Notes: a model not told the origin generated them from the sequence alone. A DNA stretch of 64,000 nucleotides from Zhengitettix transpicula (GCA_037074705.1 CM073595.1:53501639-53565638); one strand, 5' to 3'; numbered from the stretch's first letter, positions 25,062-39,009 are shown. Numbers and translations: made by a program.

Positions 25062-26259
25062 CCACTAAATCATCTCACATTTTTATTCCCTATTCAATTA
25101 AATTTTATCATTATCTCTTAGTATTTTTAGTTAATTTTATTGGCTCTTTAGGTTCATTTGGTAGTGTCTATATACAAATTAAACTATCTTATTCTCAATA
25201 TTTTAAGTTTGGAAACAGCAATCTCATTTTCCACTTCATTTAGCATCTCTTTTTTTACCTCTGTTATGAGAACTCGGGATAACGCACCATGAAACCTATC
25301 CAATTCACCACACATTTGGGTGAGTAAATGCTGAACTCATTGATGTTTGATTTAAAAAGTGTTCTGAAGGCTTGAATATGATTAGGTGTGACAAAAATAA
25401 CAAATAAGGTATGAAATTTGATACACATTCCATTTGCTTGTAGTGTTGTTGCACGTTAATAAAATTTCTGAGTTTGAGTGTTCGTTCTTTACATTGGACG
25501 AATTTTAGTCTAGAAATTGTGATAACAGTTTCTTCTAAATTGCTGTATCATAATTTAGTGTATTGTTATGTATATATTTTCTACAATTTCTTGGAGCATG
25601 GGAATATTTTTCATTCTGATAATTTTTTACAAATGCAGTATTGCACAAACAAAAAACATTAATTGAACTAGTTAAATTATTTTATTTACTGAAAGTTTTT
25701 ATTTTACTTCTGTTTTTGAATTACTAAATCAGTTATTGATCTTTTACAGACACTTTATTTCTTCTAAATAAATAAAAAGTAAGGTGTCTCTAAAAGGTTA
25801 TTAACTGATTTATTATTTTATGTACCGTTCATAAATTTTACAGCATCCACTACACTGTATTTCAACCAAATGGTGGGGTAAGTTGTAGGTTATGGCCTAA
25901 TAGCAGATTTTCATGGTATATATCTTTGTTCACATACACTTGGGCACAATAATTTATTTTCATTTAATGAATTATTACTGTGGGGTAGATACATAACTGA
26001 ATTTGGAGGAGGTTAGTCGATCACTGCACATTACATGTCAGTAAGTGTAAGTCCGTCATCTTCAAGGAAATAGAAAGAAAGTAACTGCAAAGACAAAAGG
26101 TACAAGTCATTTAAATTACTTTTGAAGTAATAACAATTACTAAATAAAATAAACAATACAGCCAATATGTCAGAAAAATATGAATTAATTATAACAAAAA
26201 TTATTTCAATACAATGTTTCGTCCTCTGTTTTGTGACTTCTTCAGGTAATACACATTTT

Positions 26260-26700
26260 TGAATATATGTTATACAGTTATTTGTGCCCAGCTGACACAC
26301 AGTTCATACCTCCTATCCTGATGAATGGGGCTCAGGTCCTCGAAAATTTGATATATTATTTTCTGCTCAGTCCAACTGTTGATTTTATGTATGTTGCCTA
26401 TGCTGTCTCTCTTTTTATATCCAAATGTGTTATTGAATTTGACTGTGTCACATTTTCCTTAATATATACATATGCAAGATTATTTGTATGGAAATTGAAG
26501 CTTGGAATGTAAATTTCTTTCCTGAAGAAGGGGGCTGAGAGCCTATGAAAATTTGAAGAACTTCTGTTCTGAGTGTTCAATGCTGAGCTTGAATTTCAGG
26601 TAAGCCACCAACTATCTATCTTTCCTTTCCATACAAATTTTCTTAATTATTTTGACAATGTCACACACGCAGATATATATATGTGTGTGTGTGTGTATAT
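26260..26700 (+). mobile_element. Family A repeat copies with CCTGAAGAAGG core
   Basis: A partial core (CCTGATGAATGGGGCTCAGG) lies near 26318 and a fuller one at 26521: CCTGAAGAAGGGGGCTGAGA, then GCCTATGAAAATTTGAAG. The family end follows: TTTCAGGTAAGCCACCAACT, CTTTCCTTTCCATAC, and TTTTGACAATGTCACA at about 26660, next to an AT/GT microsatellite. No coding potential is visible. Confidence 0.65.
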
Positions 26701-29700
26701 ATATAGTTCCAAAATTGTGGATGAAACATTGAAATAATTTTTGTTTTTATTAATTAATACATTTTTCTGACCTAGTGGATGTGTTTATTAATTTATATTT
26801 ATTATATGACAATTGTTAGATTATATTGAGTATTAAACTGTTGATTAACAATATGTTCTTTACAATTTCAGAAAAAAAAATGTTAAATATTTGAAATATA
26901 TTATAGTTCCCCCTGTTTGAAAATGATTTCAATATAATGTGAGCTTGAAACTATTTATTGTGAATAAAAATAATCACTTATGTTCATGCTCATATAAATT
27001 TTATGATTCATTTAATATATCCAGTAAAATCTGTGACAAATTAGTTAATTCATCTCCAATGTTATTTAACATTTTTGACACTGAATTAATTTTGACAAAT
27101 TGTTGCTTAGGACAATAAGCTTTTCAGTTCATTGAAGCTTTAAGTACTAAATAAGAAGGAGAAGAAACAATGATCTTTAAGAAAAACTTTATTTTTAAAA
27201 AATAATTGTCAATATGTTTGTCCTTGTTCTATTCAGTTAGTATAAACATTTCTTACTGCACACAAAATGGGAAGTTTTTAATGAAAGAACACCATGTTGT
27301 TGAAATACTTAGCTATTTTATATTTTCTGCTCCACACACTGTTCACAGCTTTATCTTGTGTAAAATATGTTGGCAGTTTCAGATAAATTATACTTCGTAT
27401 TTTGCAGTTAAAGAATGTGAAAATTATTAAAACAATTTATGTATAGTTTCTTCATTATTCACAGAATTATTTATACTTACCTTTCTATTCAGAAACTTTT
27501 AAGTTTTATATACTTAAACTATGAAACCGTAAAAATTAAACTCTTCTTTTTGTGTTTATAATTCAAGATGGATAATGTTGTTAATAAGTATGGTTTTATG
27601 CTTTGATAAATTTTATGAATTTGTTAAATTTACACTGGCATGTTACTGGTTCAATTTCAAGCCATAACATAATAAAATGTAAAAAATGAAAAATTTACAT
27701 CTGATTGAAAATTAATAATAAGAAAGATATCCAAATACAGACAATGTTAATATGCAGAATGTTACAGTAACATTTTAAAAGAACTTGTAGCCAATATCAG
27801 CATAGTTATTTTTAAAAATGAGATTGAAATAAAAATTTAATATTCAATGTTTAGAGTGTGTGTACAAAGACTGTTGATTTTCTTAAATACTAGAAGTAAA
27901 AACTTATATTTTCTCAGTGGCCTTTGTGCTTTTACTTTTCGCATATACTTTTCTTCTCTTTGGACTTTAATGTATGAAAATAACTTTTTCATTTTAATTT
28001 CATATTTAAGAACTTTTGAAAACAATTTTTATTTTATTACTAATTCAGCTTCACTTTACTTTAAATTTCAGTAATTACTGGGTGGTTTATAGAAATAGTC
28101 ACATTGCTGAGCTACAATTTGTTAGATAATTATATTGTAATGAAGAGCTTTAGTTTGCTAGTAGGTTGATGATTGCTCATGAAAATGTGGTTTCACAAAC
28201 CTGAATATTAATTCTCTAATGATAATTAACACATAATAGTGGAATTACTATTGAAATTGTTTTAATAACATCATAGAATACAATGTTTTTTTGTTTTTTT
28301 TTCACTAAGACTGATTTTTAAAATTCCTGTCATATTTTTATTATTGGCTATATATGTATACACACACACACACACACAAATAATAAATATCATTACTACT
28401 ATAAGTGCTTTTAGTTACTGTAATTACATCATATGATACTTAGCATATTTTAAGAGAACAGTTTTGAATGATTTATATTATTAGAGAGAACACAATGCTT
28501 CAATTGTAATAAACTGGCAGTTTCCTCTCTAAAAATGGTTTGTTATATATTCATTAATAATCAGAAATGTTCATTAATTGGCTAACAATTAAGAAAATGA
28601 TTATAATAACAGTAATTGGGATACTATTAAATCTGATACAATTATATTTTTAAAAAGGAGGAAATATTAAACTGAAGTATTAAGACACACACACATGTAT
28701 TGTATAGTTGTTTACTAAGCTGTTACACCATTGCGAGTTGCTGCTTTAACTTTTGCAATGAATTCACAGTCTGGTTGAATTTTTTAGTTGTGGTCATGGA
28801 AACTATTTATTTTCCTTCTATTTTTGTAACTATAGTAAGTATAAAATAAAGTAAACTTACATTGTTATTAATTCTTAGCTTAATTTATAGAGTAGTTTTA
28901 TATTTTTCTAGATTAATGTTTTTGAAAGGTAAGTAAAAGTTGTAAACTGTGGATACTTTCCAGAAAGTTTACATGCTTACAGTATTGAATTTGAAAATCA
29001 ATGCAATTATCTTTTAGTAATGATAAATATTTTCTCTTGGAAAGCCTGGTATGTATGATATTTAAAACTATAAAGTTATAAATTAATCTTCAGAATAATA
29101 TCATGCATTTATTTCAAAACTTTCTGGAATGTTTCAGGGCATTGCCCTATAATCACTAAACATTTAAAACACAAATTTTACTTATCAATCTGTACTTGTT
29201 TTCAAAACTTTCATTTGATCAAGAATGTTCATTTAATTAATTTTCAAGGTAATAATTTGCTACAGATGTAAATAAATATTTGACTTATATTAATCGTGAA
29301 GAACTCGTTAACATATTTTAAATCAAATGGAGAACAATAAGCAGCCTCAGTGAAACAAATAACATTGAATGTAAAAGATTTGTTGCTGGAATTTACTTTT
29401 AGAAGACTTTCTCTGCTATGTGCTCATTGAAATGGAGAAATGTAAAGGATTCAATGTATGTAATAGAATACTAAAAGATTTTTCATGCTTAAGACAGGGT
29501 GGCATGAATTAAGTTGTATTTGTATTATACAATGTGAGATTATCAAATATTTTATGTTCAATGAAAATTAATTGTATTATGCAAGATAACATACTTGTTA
29601 AATATTTGAATTAAGCATTCAAGGTTAGGAGTTTCTGCATGTGTGAATGTGTATGTATTGGTGGGGGGGGGGGGGAGTTTCACATGTTGCTGAAGTACAC

Positions 29701-32700
29701 ACTTAAACAACCTATGTGTATTGGGTGGGTAATTCAGTACATTAATTAGAGAAAAGATACAGTATAAAAGTTGAGAGTATTTTGAAATGGTATATTTATT
29801 AAGGAAAGAATTTCAATTTAATTTCACCATTTCTACAGTACCAAACAAAGTCTAACCAAAAATAAAATTTATGTGTAAATCATAATTGACAATTAATCTC
29901 GGCAAAGGGAGGTCTTTTTCTTGAGTCATAGGTGGAGATTTCTTGTTGACAATAACCCATAGAACTGAGATGAACAGTTGAAAAATATGTTTGTAGATGG
30001 TCTCTAACTTTATTTTGTAAGATAGGTTTTTTTATTCTCTTTTCACTGTATCCAATCTATCATTCTTATTTTTCTCAGTGAACAATGTGTGAATACACTT
30101 AACATTACTTTCCTAAATTTTGTCATAGTGCTATGGGAAGCATATGGACATAGCTTCGGTTTATGCTCCTGATAATGTAAGCTGACATATTAATATATTC
30201 AATCATTTTCAGCTATAAATTCTGTTACATGTATATGAATTAAAAGATAGACACATATGGCTTATATGAAAGTGGAGATTGGCCATCATGCTGAATAAAT
30301 ACAAGAATCAATTTTTTTGAGGTTTTATTCTGCTTCCGGAGACAAAGAAAGATTAAGACCTACAACAATTTGAATTATGTATATAAAAAGGATTCAGAGA
30401 ATATAACAGATTAGGTTTCAGTCTCTAAAAGGATTCAATATGGCTTTGACATATTATGAATATAATAGCTGCACGTATCTGTAAATGTTGCATATTCATT
30501 TCCTTAAGTACCAATGCATATATTTTGCTTTATGGCCAGCTAATGCTGTTAAACGAGAGTCCAGGGTATTAATATGTAGTAAACTTGTGATAATTGACGA
30601 AGTTTAAAATACTGAATTAAATAATTACTGTGAGAAATAGTGTTTCTCTTCAAATATTTATTGTGATAACCATTTCCATGAGAAATTTCTGCTTTCAATT
30701 TTTCAGTTGACTAAAAGCTTTGCTTATGTTGAAGGCAGAAGTTTGTTCCTGGGCTTGGATATTATCACACTTGGGTAAGCCATATTCTTTCAATTTGTTG
30801 TTTTCATTCAAGCAGCTAATTTTCAATAATGTGATATTCTTGTGTGGTGTGGCTTGCTTGTCAACTTTTCAGAAAATTTATGCAGTTTATTTTCCATAGC
30901 CATATTTAAAAAGTGACAAATACAAATGGAGTAAGATGTATATACTTTCAATGTACAACAAGAATGAAGTTTCTGAATCTTCCCTTGAAACAGTTGACAT
31001 TTCATAAAATGCAAGACTGGTTTATTTCAAACTGTGTTTTATATAAAACAAGTTTACTATTTCATTGGGAAAAATATTTGTGTTGGATATAAGACATTAC
31101 TACATTCTTCCTAAAAGTTTTTTTAACTTACATTAAAAACCAAAAAGAAATATATTAGAGTATTTTATTTAAAACAAAATAAGATATGCTGAAATTTATT
31201 GTAAATATTAACTTTTAATTGAACTCTGGGAAGTCTCTAAATATGAATATAATTGATAATTAGTTAACAAAATAAGAATGAAGATAAACTGTTTTGAAAA
31301 GTAATGTATAGAAATACATTTGAACATTGCTTTTGAAGAAAATTTGTAATGTGGTTAAAATTTGTTTTTACAAAATTATATTTGAGCAGTGTTACACCTT
31401 TATAATTTTACTTATATACATTCAAGATTGTGACTGAAAACTCTGACATTCTATGTTTTCCTAGTAAGACTAAATCCAATTATATCAATGTTGGGACATT
31501 TTTGTTCTCCCTGATCTATAGGTTTCAGTCTACTTTAGAATTGGTCGATTTTCTGAATTCCTAAATGAGTTACTGTTGATAATTAAAAGCAGCAAGTTTT
31601 AAGATATACCTCTTTCGATTCTGCAAATTAAAATTTGTCGATGGTAGGTGTCTAACTTTGGAGTACAAGTGTTGCTGCACACTTGGGTGTAAAGTTCTCA
31701 TATATTTGAATTTTAATAATTACTTAAATGGCAGAAATTTAAACCATCTAAGAATCTATTGTGCTGTTTGAGACATCAGAACAGTAGTTGTATTTTATGA
31801 CCATTTGTTAATACAGACTTATATAAGAAATGTCTTCATTTATATCACACTATATTGATATATTGGCTTTAAGAATGCAAATAAATAGGTGGTGATTCTG
31901 TACAATATTTGTATTGTGACATTATTAAACCAAACATTTTCTCAAAAATATTCTCTTAAAGTTTTTATGAAAGTCACGAGTGGATGGGCATACATACAAA
32001 TGCAAGCATTGTTTAAGATTCTCTATTACTATATATTTCTATAGTTGATTTCCCATAAAATTATTTAGAAGACTATGGAAAATTTTCAATTTTAAGGCTA
32101 CCATTATTAAATTATAAAATATATAATTATTAACTGTAAATAATTTAAATGTTAAGAAGGCTATGCATTTTCTTTTACAGTTCTTAAAATATACCTTAAT
32201 TCCCTAAAATCAATTCTATTTGTAACAAAATACGTCATTTATTTAAATTAGTTAAAGAATTATTTTAATGTTTTACACAGTAAGTATAAACATTCAAGAT
32301 CAATTTGCTTTTCTATAACTTATCTTAAAAGTCGTTGATATATATGATTATTAAATAAAAATTTTCCATTTTCTAATAAATAATAAATAAAATTGTAATG
32401 CATAGCAAAGTATCACATTCAATATATGATCAACATTGAGTCAATAAATGATTTAATGTTTCTTCTAACTTCTTAAGACATAATGGTTTTTTATACCACA
32501 TCTTTTTATATATGATAACCATTTTAAAAATGATTCATTCACAAAAACTATTACTCATTTATTTTTCCTTTACGTGGTGATTTCATTTTTTGTTTTTCCT
32601 GAAACTGCGTAATGCATCCTTAACAGCTTCCCTATTTCTGATTAACAATATAGAAATGTTAAATTTTATCTTTCGGTTAATAATGTTCATTACTCTGTAT

Positions 32701-32734
32701 ATTATGATATATGTATATGTATGTATGTATATAT
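26701..32734. other. AT-rich intergenic DNA, no gene seen
   Basis: This 6 kb stretch has very low CpG and no recognisable coding sequence on either strand. It holds a (CA)n tract at 28360-28378 and a G-tract at 29663-29675. Short ORFs such as 27206-27430 and 30823-31014 have no splice context or familiar motifs. Confidence 0.6.
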
Positions 32735-33060
32735 ATATCAATTCAGGATGTGACATTGTCAAAATAATTATTATAATTTGTATGGAAAGGAAAGAGAGAA
32801 AGTGAGTGGCTTACCTGAAATTGAGGTTTGAAAACTTTGACAGTAGGAAGTTCTTCAAATTTTTGGAGCTGTTAGCCTCCTTCTTAAGCAGAGAGTCACC
32901 GAGTGTGCTCTGCCTGGCCAAGTTCCATGGCTGACTGGCCCACAGGGTGACTCTCAACATATCCTGTCCAGAATTGAAATGCCGAACCTCAGTTTCAGGT
33001 AAGCCACTCACTTTCTCTTTTTCCTTTCCATACCAATTATTTTAATTATACATATGTAAA
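32735..33060. mobile_element. Family A foldback element, near-complete inverted pair
   Basis: This copy best shows the family's structure. The left end (about 32748-32840) reads GATGTGACATTGTCA, GTATGGAAAGGAAAGAGAGA, GTGGCTTACCTGAAATTGAGG. The right end (about 32970-33050) is its reverse complement: CCTCAGTTTCAGGTAAGCCA, CACTTTCTCTTTTTCCTTTC, CATACCAATTATTTTAATTA. The core is on the minus strand near 32855-32893. The unique middle is about 70 bp. There is no ORF, so it is non-autonomous. Confidence 0.75.
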
Positions 33061-33192
33061 AACATTTATCTGTAGACAGACATGTTATTGCTTCCAAGCC
33101 TAGCAATGCCAACATGATTTAAGTTAAGTCAGTTGCTCTCTATCTCTGATTTCTATCCTATTGATTTGATAATGTCACATTATCTTTACTTG

Positions 33193-33261
<69 letters not shown>

Positions 33262-33515
33262 GTGATAATTAATTAAGCAAGAATAATAATTAAAATAATT
33301 GTGATATTGGTATGGAAAGGAAAGAGAGAAAGTTTGTGTGTATATTCATGGAATGATGTAACACTCCTTCCTGAAGAAGGAGGCAGAGATCCTCTGAAAA
33401 TTTGATGAACTACCTTCGGTTCCATATGGCTACACCATACTTCACTTTCAGGTAAGCCCTAATCTATCTCTCTTTCCTTTCCATACCAATATCACAATTA
33501 TACATATGTAACACT
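33061..33515 (+). mobile_element. Family A half-copies around a (TA)n tract
   Basis: A right-end variant ends with TTTGATAATGTCACATTA at about 33166-33183, followed by (TA)n. A second copy begins near 33300 with TGGTATGGAAAGGAAAGAGA, carries the core at 33370 (CCTGAAGAAGGAGGCAGAGA, then TCCTCTGAAAATTTG) and closes with TTTCAGGTAAGCCC and CTTTCCTTTCCATACCAATA before 33500. Confidence 0.65.
33195..33258. repeat. (TA)n microsatellite
   Basis: About 32 TA units lying between two family A half-copies. Confidence 0.95.
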
Positions 33516-33969
33516 CAAGGAAAATGTGATGATGTCAAATTAAATAACACATTTGTATAGCAAAAAGAGAGAGCATAGTCGACAAGCCTGAAATCAACAG
33601 TCTTTTCCAGGTTGGTGTGTGCAGAAATGAAAGTTCAAAATTTTGGGGACATAAGGCTCCTTTATCAGGAAAGGTCTGAACTGTTTGTCGGCCAGGTGTG
33701 TATTTACACAATGTAAATTTATTTCCTGAAGAAGGGGGCTGAGAGCCTCCGAAAATTTGAAGGAAGTCCTACTGTCTCGAGTGGCAATGCCGAGCTTCTA
33801 TTACAGGTCATCAACTATGTTTCATTTCCATGCAAATTATCTCAATTATTTTGACAATGTCACATTTTTATATATATGTGCTCAGGCCCTTGAAAATGTG
33901 AAATATTTTAACTGCTCAGCCAGACTGGACCAACTGTTTATTTCAGGTAAGTCTCTCTTTCCTATCCAA

Positions 33970-33976
<7 letters not shown>
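33516..33976. mobile_element. Further family A copies, head to head
   Basis: A minus-strand core lies at about 33630-33672 (reverse complement begins CCTGATAAAGGAGCC). A well-preserved plus-strand core is at 33725: CCTGAAGAAGGGGGCTGAGA followed by GCCTCCGAAAATTTGAAG. The right end with TTTTGACAATGTCACATTTT follows at about 33847-33866. A short fragment with TTTCAGGTAAG continues to the next (TA)n tract. Confidence 0.65.

Positions 33977-34016
<40 letters not shown>
33977..34016. repeat. (TA)n microsatellite
   Basis: About 20 TA units directly after the last family A fragment of the 33-34 kb cluster. Confidence 0.95.
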
Positions 34017-34017
<1 letters not shown>

Positions 34018-34019
34018 TA

Positions 34020-37000
34020 CTTTTAATTTCATATATTACAAAGAACTGGTATATCAAACATTACAAAACTATTAATGGTGTGAAGATGGTAATTTTATTT
34101 TGTATTGAAATAAAAAATATTGTTGATTAACCACTTAAAATGTCATTTTGATAAATGAAAATATGAGTCAAAAAGTAATTGGTGTGGAATATGATATTAA
34201 TAACATTTGAAATAATATGCACTTTTTCATACAGTTGAATGGATATACATTTACAAGTAGTACCATTTATTTCTTCTATATTTTTATTATTTTGAAGATG
34301 TTGTTCACTTCATATAATCTGGTTTGTGTTCAACAGTTTAAAATTTCTATTAAATGCCTCTTCTAAAAGTGAATGAATTGTGGTTTTATGATAAAAATGT
34401 TTGTATTTACAATTTTTTTTAAAAAAAAAATTAAAAGCATTTTATTGTGTTTCGTTTAATGAAAACTGCTTTTTCTGTATATCATTTATGTATTATGTAA
34501 GGTTATCAAGAATAGTGGGCATATGGTTATTTTTTAAAAAAAATTGTGTAGATATTAACGGTGAAACGACATGGCTTTGTATCAATAATTAAATTATTTT
34601 ATAATCAGATATATTTTAAAACTAGTGCCAGCTTCATAACATTGTGTGTTTGCTTAAACATTCAAGTATTAGAAATGTTGATGTAATTACACTTATTGGT
34701 TTTACAATTATGGAACATTTTAGTTACTGCCTTAAGTGTATTTTAAATTGTACAGAACATTTCCAGATAACTATTATTGAAGATACAAAATAATTGTCTA
34801 CATGTATTTGCTGTGATACAATTATTGTAAAGAAGGGAGTCTTAATGAAGGTAAATATAAGGGAAATGTTTTTTGCTTTATAGAATTAACTCAATAAGTT
34901 CTTAAATAACTTATTACTAAAGTAATAAAGGAAATAGTGTGTTGCTTATTTTCCCACATATTTAAACTGACAATTATCAGTGTAATACAGTTTATGGGTA
35001 TCCTTTAAATAATATCGAAGCAATTATTTGCTAATGAGATATAAAAGAAAGTTAATAAGCATTTCATTAGTGAATCAACATATACACTTCACTGTATTTA
35101 TCTTTTCACCTATTGTCATATTAACATTAACATTTATAGCAATGATGACAGTAATACTTTTGCTGATACATACATTTTTGTGTTTACTTTGCTACTTTTT
35201 TAAAATTTTATTTTCATCTTTTTATCATTACAAATGAACAATCATTTACTGGCATATAAGCTTATTCTGGAGATGATTGGCTGTTGAAGACTCGAGTAGC
35301 TGAACAGGTTTTATTATATTACCTATTGACTTTCCTGTGTGTTTCATACACAATCAAATTATATAAAGAGGACAATTTTGAAAACTTGCTATTCTTAGCC
35401 AGCATATCTGCTCCCTTTGTTTGCAGGTCTATTATTTTTTATAATTAAAATAACATATTTTGTTTTAAATTTAATTGGTGTATAACTTTCCCGAATGCTT
35501 AAGTATTTATAACAGTTTTATTTCTACACTGCAAGTTAAGTTTTTCCTTGAGGCAAAAGTATTATGCAATTTGAGTTAGTCTTTTTGTTGACATTTTATT
35601 TTCACATAAATGATTCAGTGGTACTGCAAGAAAAATTTGCACATTTCATTATGGAATTGATAAATTCATGTTTTCTCAAAATAATTTAGAGAAATGTTTG
35701 ACATGAAGGAGATAAATGGCTATAAGGAACCCATAAACTGGTTTTTTTAAAAACAAAACAATATTATCATTGTTTAATTCCCTTACAATTTTATATTTAT
35801 GGCATTCTGTAATAGGCTAGTATTATTTTGTAAGTTTTCTTCAAAAGTATAAATAATTTATTACGCTTAGAAATTTTAAAGTGTTACACATAATTTGAAT
35901 GTGCAAGATGAACTGACATTTATGAGTGTTGAAATGGACCTTACATATTCCACTTCCAGCTGTGTTCATAGTGGAAATTCATTAATTACTGCCATGACAT
36001 TCAGAGGATACCAGAAACGATTTCCAGAATCAGCAGTTTTAGTGTGTTGTTTGTGGTTGAAACTGAATAGAGTTAGTAAATATTAGCAAAAATATATTGA
36101 ATTGGAAGTCACATCTTACCATACATCAAGTAAAATTTTGAACTTTGGTTTCCAGAATGAACTGTAAAGTCAGATTGCAGTTTGATTAGCACTGTGGAGC
36201 AACGTATTGAATTTACAATTTCACTGCCATACTGCACAAAGTTCAAATATGCATTAATTAGTATTGACAGTTTCTATTACATGATAATTCTTCAGGTATT
36301 TAATTTTTGCTTCAAATTTAGTATTTATATGTACAACTTATATATATATATCTGACAAGAATATCAAGTTTTGGCTCCATGGCTTATATTAAATGCTTTT
36401 TATGAATTAACTTTACTACAGAAAAGTCTTCCATGAAATTTTATTTACTGCGTTTGTAAATTTAATTTTACTATGTCACCAAGTTGTATTAATTTTTTCT
36501 CGAAGAGTTGTTCCTAATTGGTTCACTATTTTATTTATTATTAAGTCATTAATAATGTTTTCAAACAATGAGTTACGATTTTTTAACATTAAAGCGTTAA
36601 CTAAATATTTTTATAACTGTGTATGTTTCTTGAAAGTTTACAGATACAATTTTCTAGACAATATATTTGCAAAACTTATTTATCTGAAAAATATGTCATC
36701 TTTGTTGTAAAATAAATGAAAACAATTAAGAAATCAGTAGGTTTATTTCACAATATAGTTATTACATTCCAAAGGAGCTGTAATCCATTTCAATATTTGC
36801 AAAAATAATTAGCATACTTACAATACATTTGTAAAGCAGAACATAAATTATCATATGACCCTATTAACAAAAAAGTTATGTGAAGCTGGAAAGGTCATCA
36901 CATTTGACTTGGCTCATTTTGGCTTACCTAATTGAACACAACATAATTAAAGTCTGTTCCAGTGGGTAAAAGTTCAAATCTCAAATATTAAAATGATTGC

Positions 37001-38219
37001 TTTTATAGGGTATTTTCCTTGTCAATATTAACTTTTGTTTGTTGTTTTATTTCAAGAAACATAAGTACTCAATCTTCAAACCTCTTGTCTTGTATGTTTT
37101 TTACTATGTTTGAAAACTATGTTGGAAATGTGTTCTGGTCCCACTCCAATTCTACTAGAATCACTTCATTGGAGTCAAAATGTTATCCTTTCAAATGAAT
37201 TTTCCATTTAACCCAGATGAAAATTTCGCAATGGATGAGCACAGAGAAAAATGTGAATGAGAAATGTAAACACGCGTCTAGGTGTGTCAGTCAACCAGTC
37301 ATAGTCTCAGTTTTTTTTATTTCAGGCCTCATGTCGATCCAACCATTGTGAAATAACATAATGAAGTCACATGTCTTAGATAATTGCTTTGGCAATTGTT
37401 TTAATCATTTGTATATGTATATAGGACCAGAATGTATATAGTCTTATACATTAACTGCTATTTTTGACAGCCTTAATGTAGTCAAATGCTAATTTCAGCT
37501 TAATCCCCATATAGAACTAACACCTCGTTTGAGTAGTGGTTGGTTTTTGTGGTAAAGTTTCAGGTTGTTAATGGATATTTAGTCCCTAGTTTAAATTATT
37601 TTTTCTTGAAATATTTAGAATTGAGGCTTCTTGGCTTACATTTATATGTGGCTTTTTTGATGTGAGATGTTATGACATGAATGAATGACCAAATGTGAGT
37701 TTTGGTTTTGTTACCTCATGTTTACAAAGGAATGAAAACAATAAATATAAAATAAATCCAGTCTCTGAGATTTGGGAGTTGGTTGTTGTTGCCAGTCTCC
37801 AGTGAACACTTAATACCCCTAACTCAAGGCATATAAACTAGCGACTAGTTTCCATGGTTAGGTCATAACTAAGAGACAATATAAATGTAGGCTACAATGG
37901 AAGGACAAATTACTGAAAAACACAACATGTTTGCTTTCAACATTTAAGACAGCTTGCTTGCTCCTCCACCTATTTAAGATCACCCACAATTGTTTTTCTT
38001 AATATAATCTCGTAGACCAGACACACTTTTCTTATTACTCAGTTTTAAATACCAACCACTTTGATGTTGTATGACTCACTCCAAAACTTACATTTTTCAT
38101 ATGGTTATATATGTTTAGGTTAGATATTTGTGCTCTATTCTACCTTTCCCTTGAGTCTACACTAACCTGCTGTTTCCTCTCCTCTCCACACTCACTATAC
38201 ATGTATTCTATTTTCAAAA
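34020..38219. other. AT-rich intergenic DNA, no gene seen
   Basis: I see no exon, RNA gene or recognisable transposon. ORFs at 35028-35237 and 35895-36086 are short, isolated and unfamiliar. Composition begins to shift toward higher GC after about 37.2 kb, on approach to the transposon-rich segment. Confidence 0.55.
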
Positions 38220-38905
38220 ATCCAGAAAGATTCATAGACCATCTCTATTATGAATGTATTTCACTCTTATATGCTGGGTGGTGAAAGCCCATAAAAGAGC
38301 TGTTCATTCAACACTTATCCAAGGGCGAAAGAAATAGCAGACAAGAACCATTTGCCAGGTGAAATAGAGTATCTCCGATGTACTATGCTTCAAAACGGTT
38401 ACATGATGACAGAAATTTCACAGCACTACATGCAAAGAGAAAGAAACATGATTCCGACACTGGAAGAAAAGGGGCTTTTCTTCCCTGTTCTGGGAAATTA
38501 GCAGCAAGAATTAGCCGAGTTCTAGCAAAACACAGCCTAAAATCAAGGAGCTGCTACAGACAGCGAAAGAAGATTTCGCTTTAAAGACTCCAGGTACACG
38601 AGACATTTTCTGCAACTGTGGTCTCGGATATATATGACAAACTATCCATACCATCGAAGATAGGATTAAGGAACATGAGAGACACGTACACCTGAAGCAA
38701 CTGAGCAAGTCTGCCATTACAGAACACTTGCTGTTTACTGGACATTAGGCAATTAATATAAGGTCTAGTAATAATTTGCTCAATATGGATTCCTGCCAAG
38801 TTGTCCTGGACAGTCTGTCGATCATCGGACCAATAGAAGACAGCCACGCCAAAATACCTGCCAGCTGAGCTTATTGTTGCCTGTAAGCTAAAATTCAACT
38901 AAGTA
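38220..38905 (+). pseudogene. Penelope-like element 3' end: RT C-terminus and GIY-YIG endonuclease, broken
   Basis: The plus strand encodes fragments in at least three frames. One frame carries the post-RT region (EIEYLRCTMLQNGY at about 38360; earlier YLHY-like residues are weaker). A second carries ARISRVLAKHSLK near 38505-38545. A third, from about 38575, starts LKTPG, has the decayed GIY strand (IFCNCG), the YIG strand with a TGA (GYI*QT), then RIKEHERHVHLKQLSKSAIT and EHLLFTGH. The order and spacing are those of the GIY-YIG domain fused to PLE reverse transcriptase. Multiple stops and frameshifts show it is inactive. The catalytic RT palm is not present. Family A terminal sequence follows within about 15 bp. 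Confidence 0.82.
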
Positions 38906-38914
38906 TTTTTACAA

Positions 38915-39005
38915 TGTCACATCCTTACTCTTGTTTATATTTTTAATTCCAATCTTGGTATGGAAAAGTAAAAGAGATAATTTGTGGCTTACCTGAAATT
39001 GAAGC
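38915..39005 (+). mobile_element. Family A terminal fragments at the PLE/satellite junction
   Basis: TTTTTACAATGTCACATCC (right-end type) is followed by TTGGTATGGAAAAGTAAAAG and TGTGGCTTACCTGAAATTGA (left-end type). The fragment then breaks into the satellite array. It ties the PLE remnant on its left to family A. Confidence 0.6.
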
Positions 39006-39009
39006 TGTC

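Larger units (their letters stand above)
20227..26259. other. AT-rich 3' flank of Pur-alpha, no further gene seen
   Basis: I see no coding exon on either strand. The first part may be 3' UTR. A diverged family A repeat lies at about 21340-21650 and a long (TA)n tract at 25002-25059. All short ORFs here are AT-rich and unlike any protein I know. CpG is rare throughout. Confidence 0.6.
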
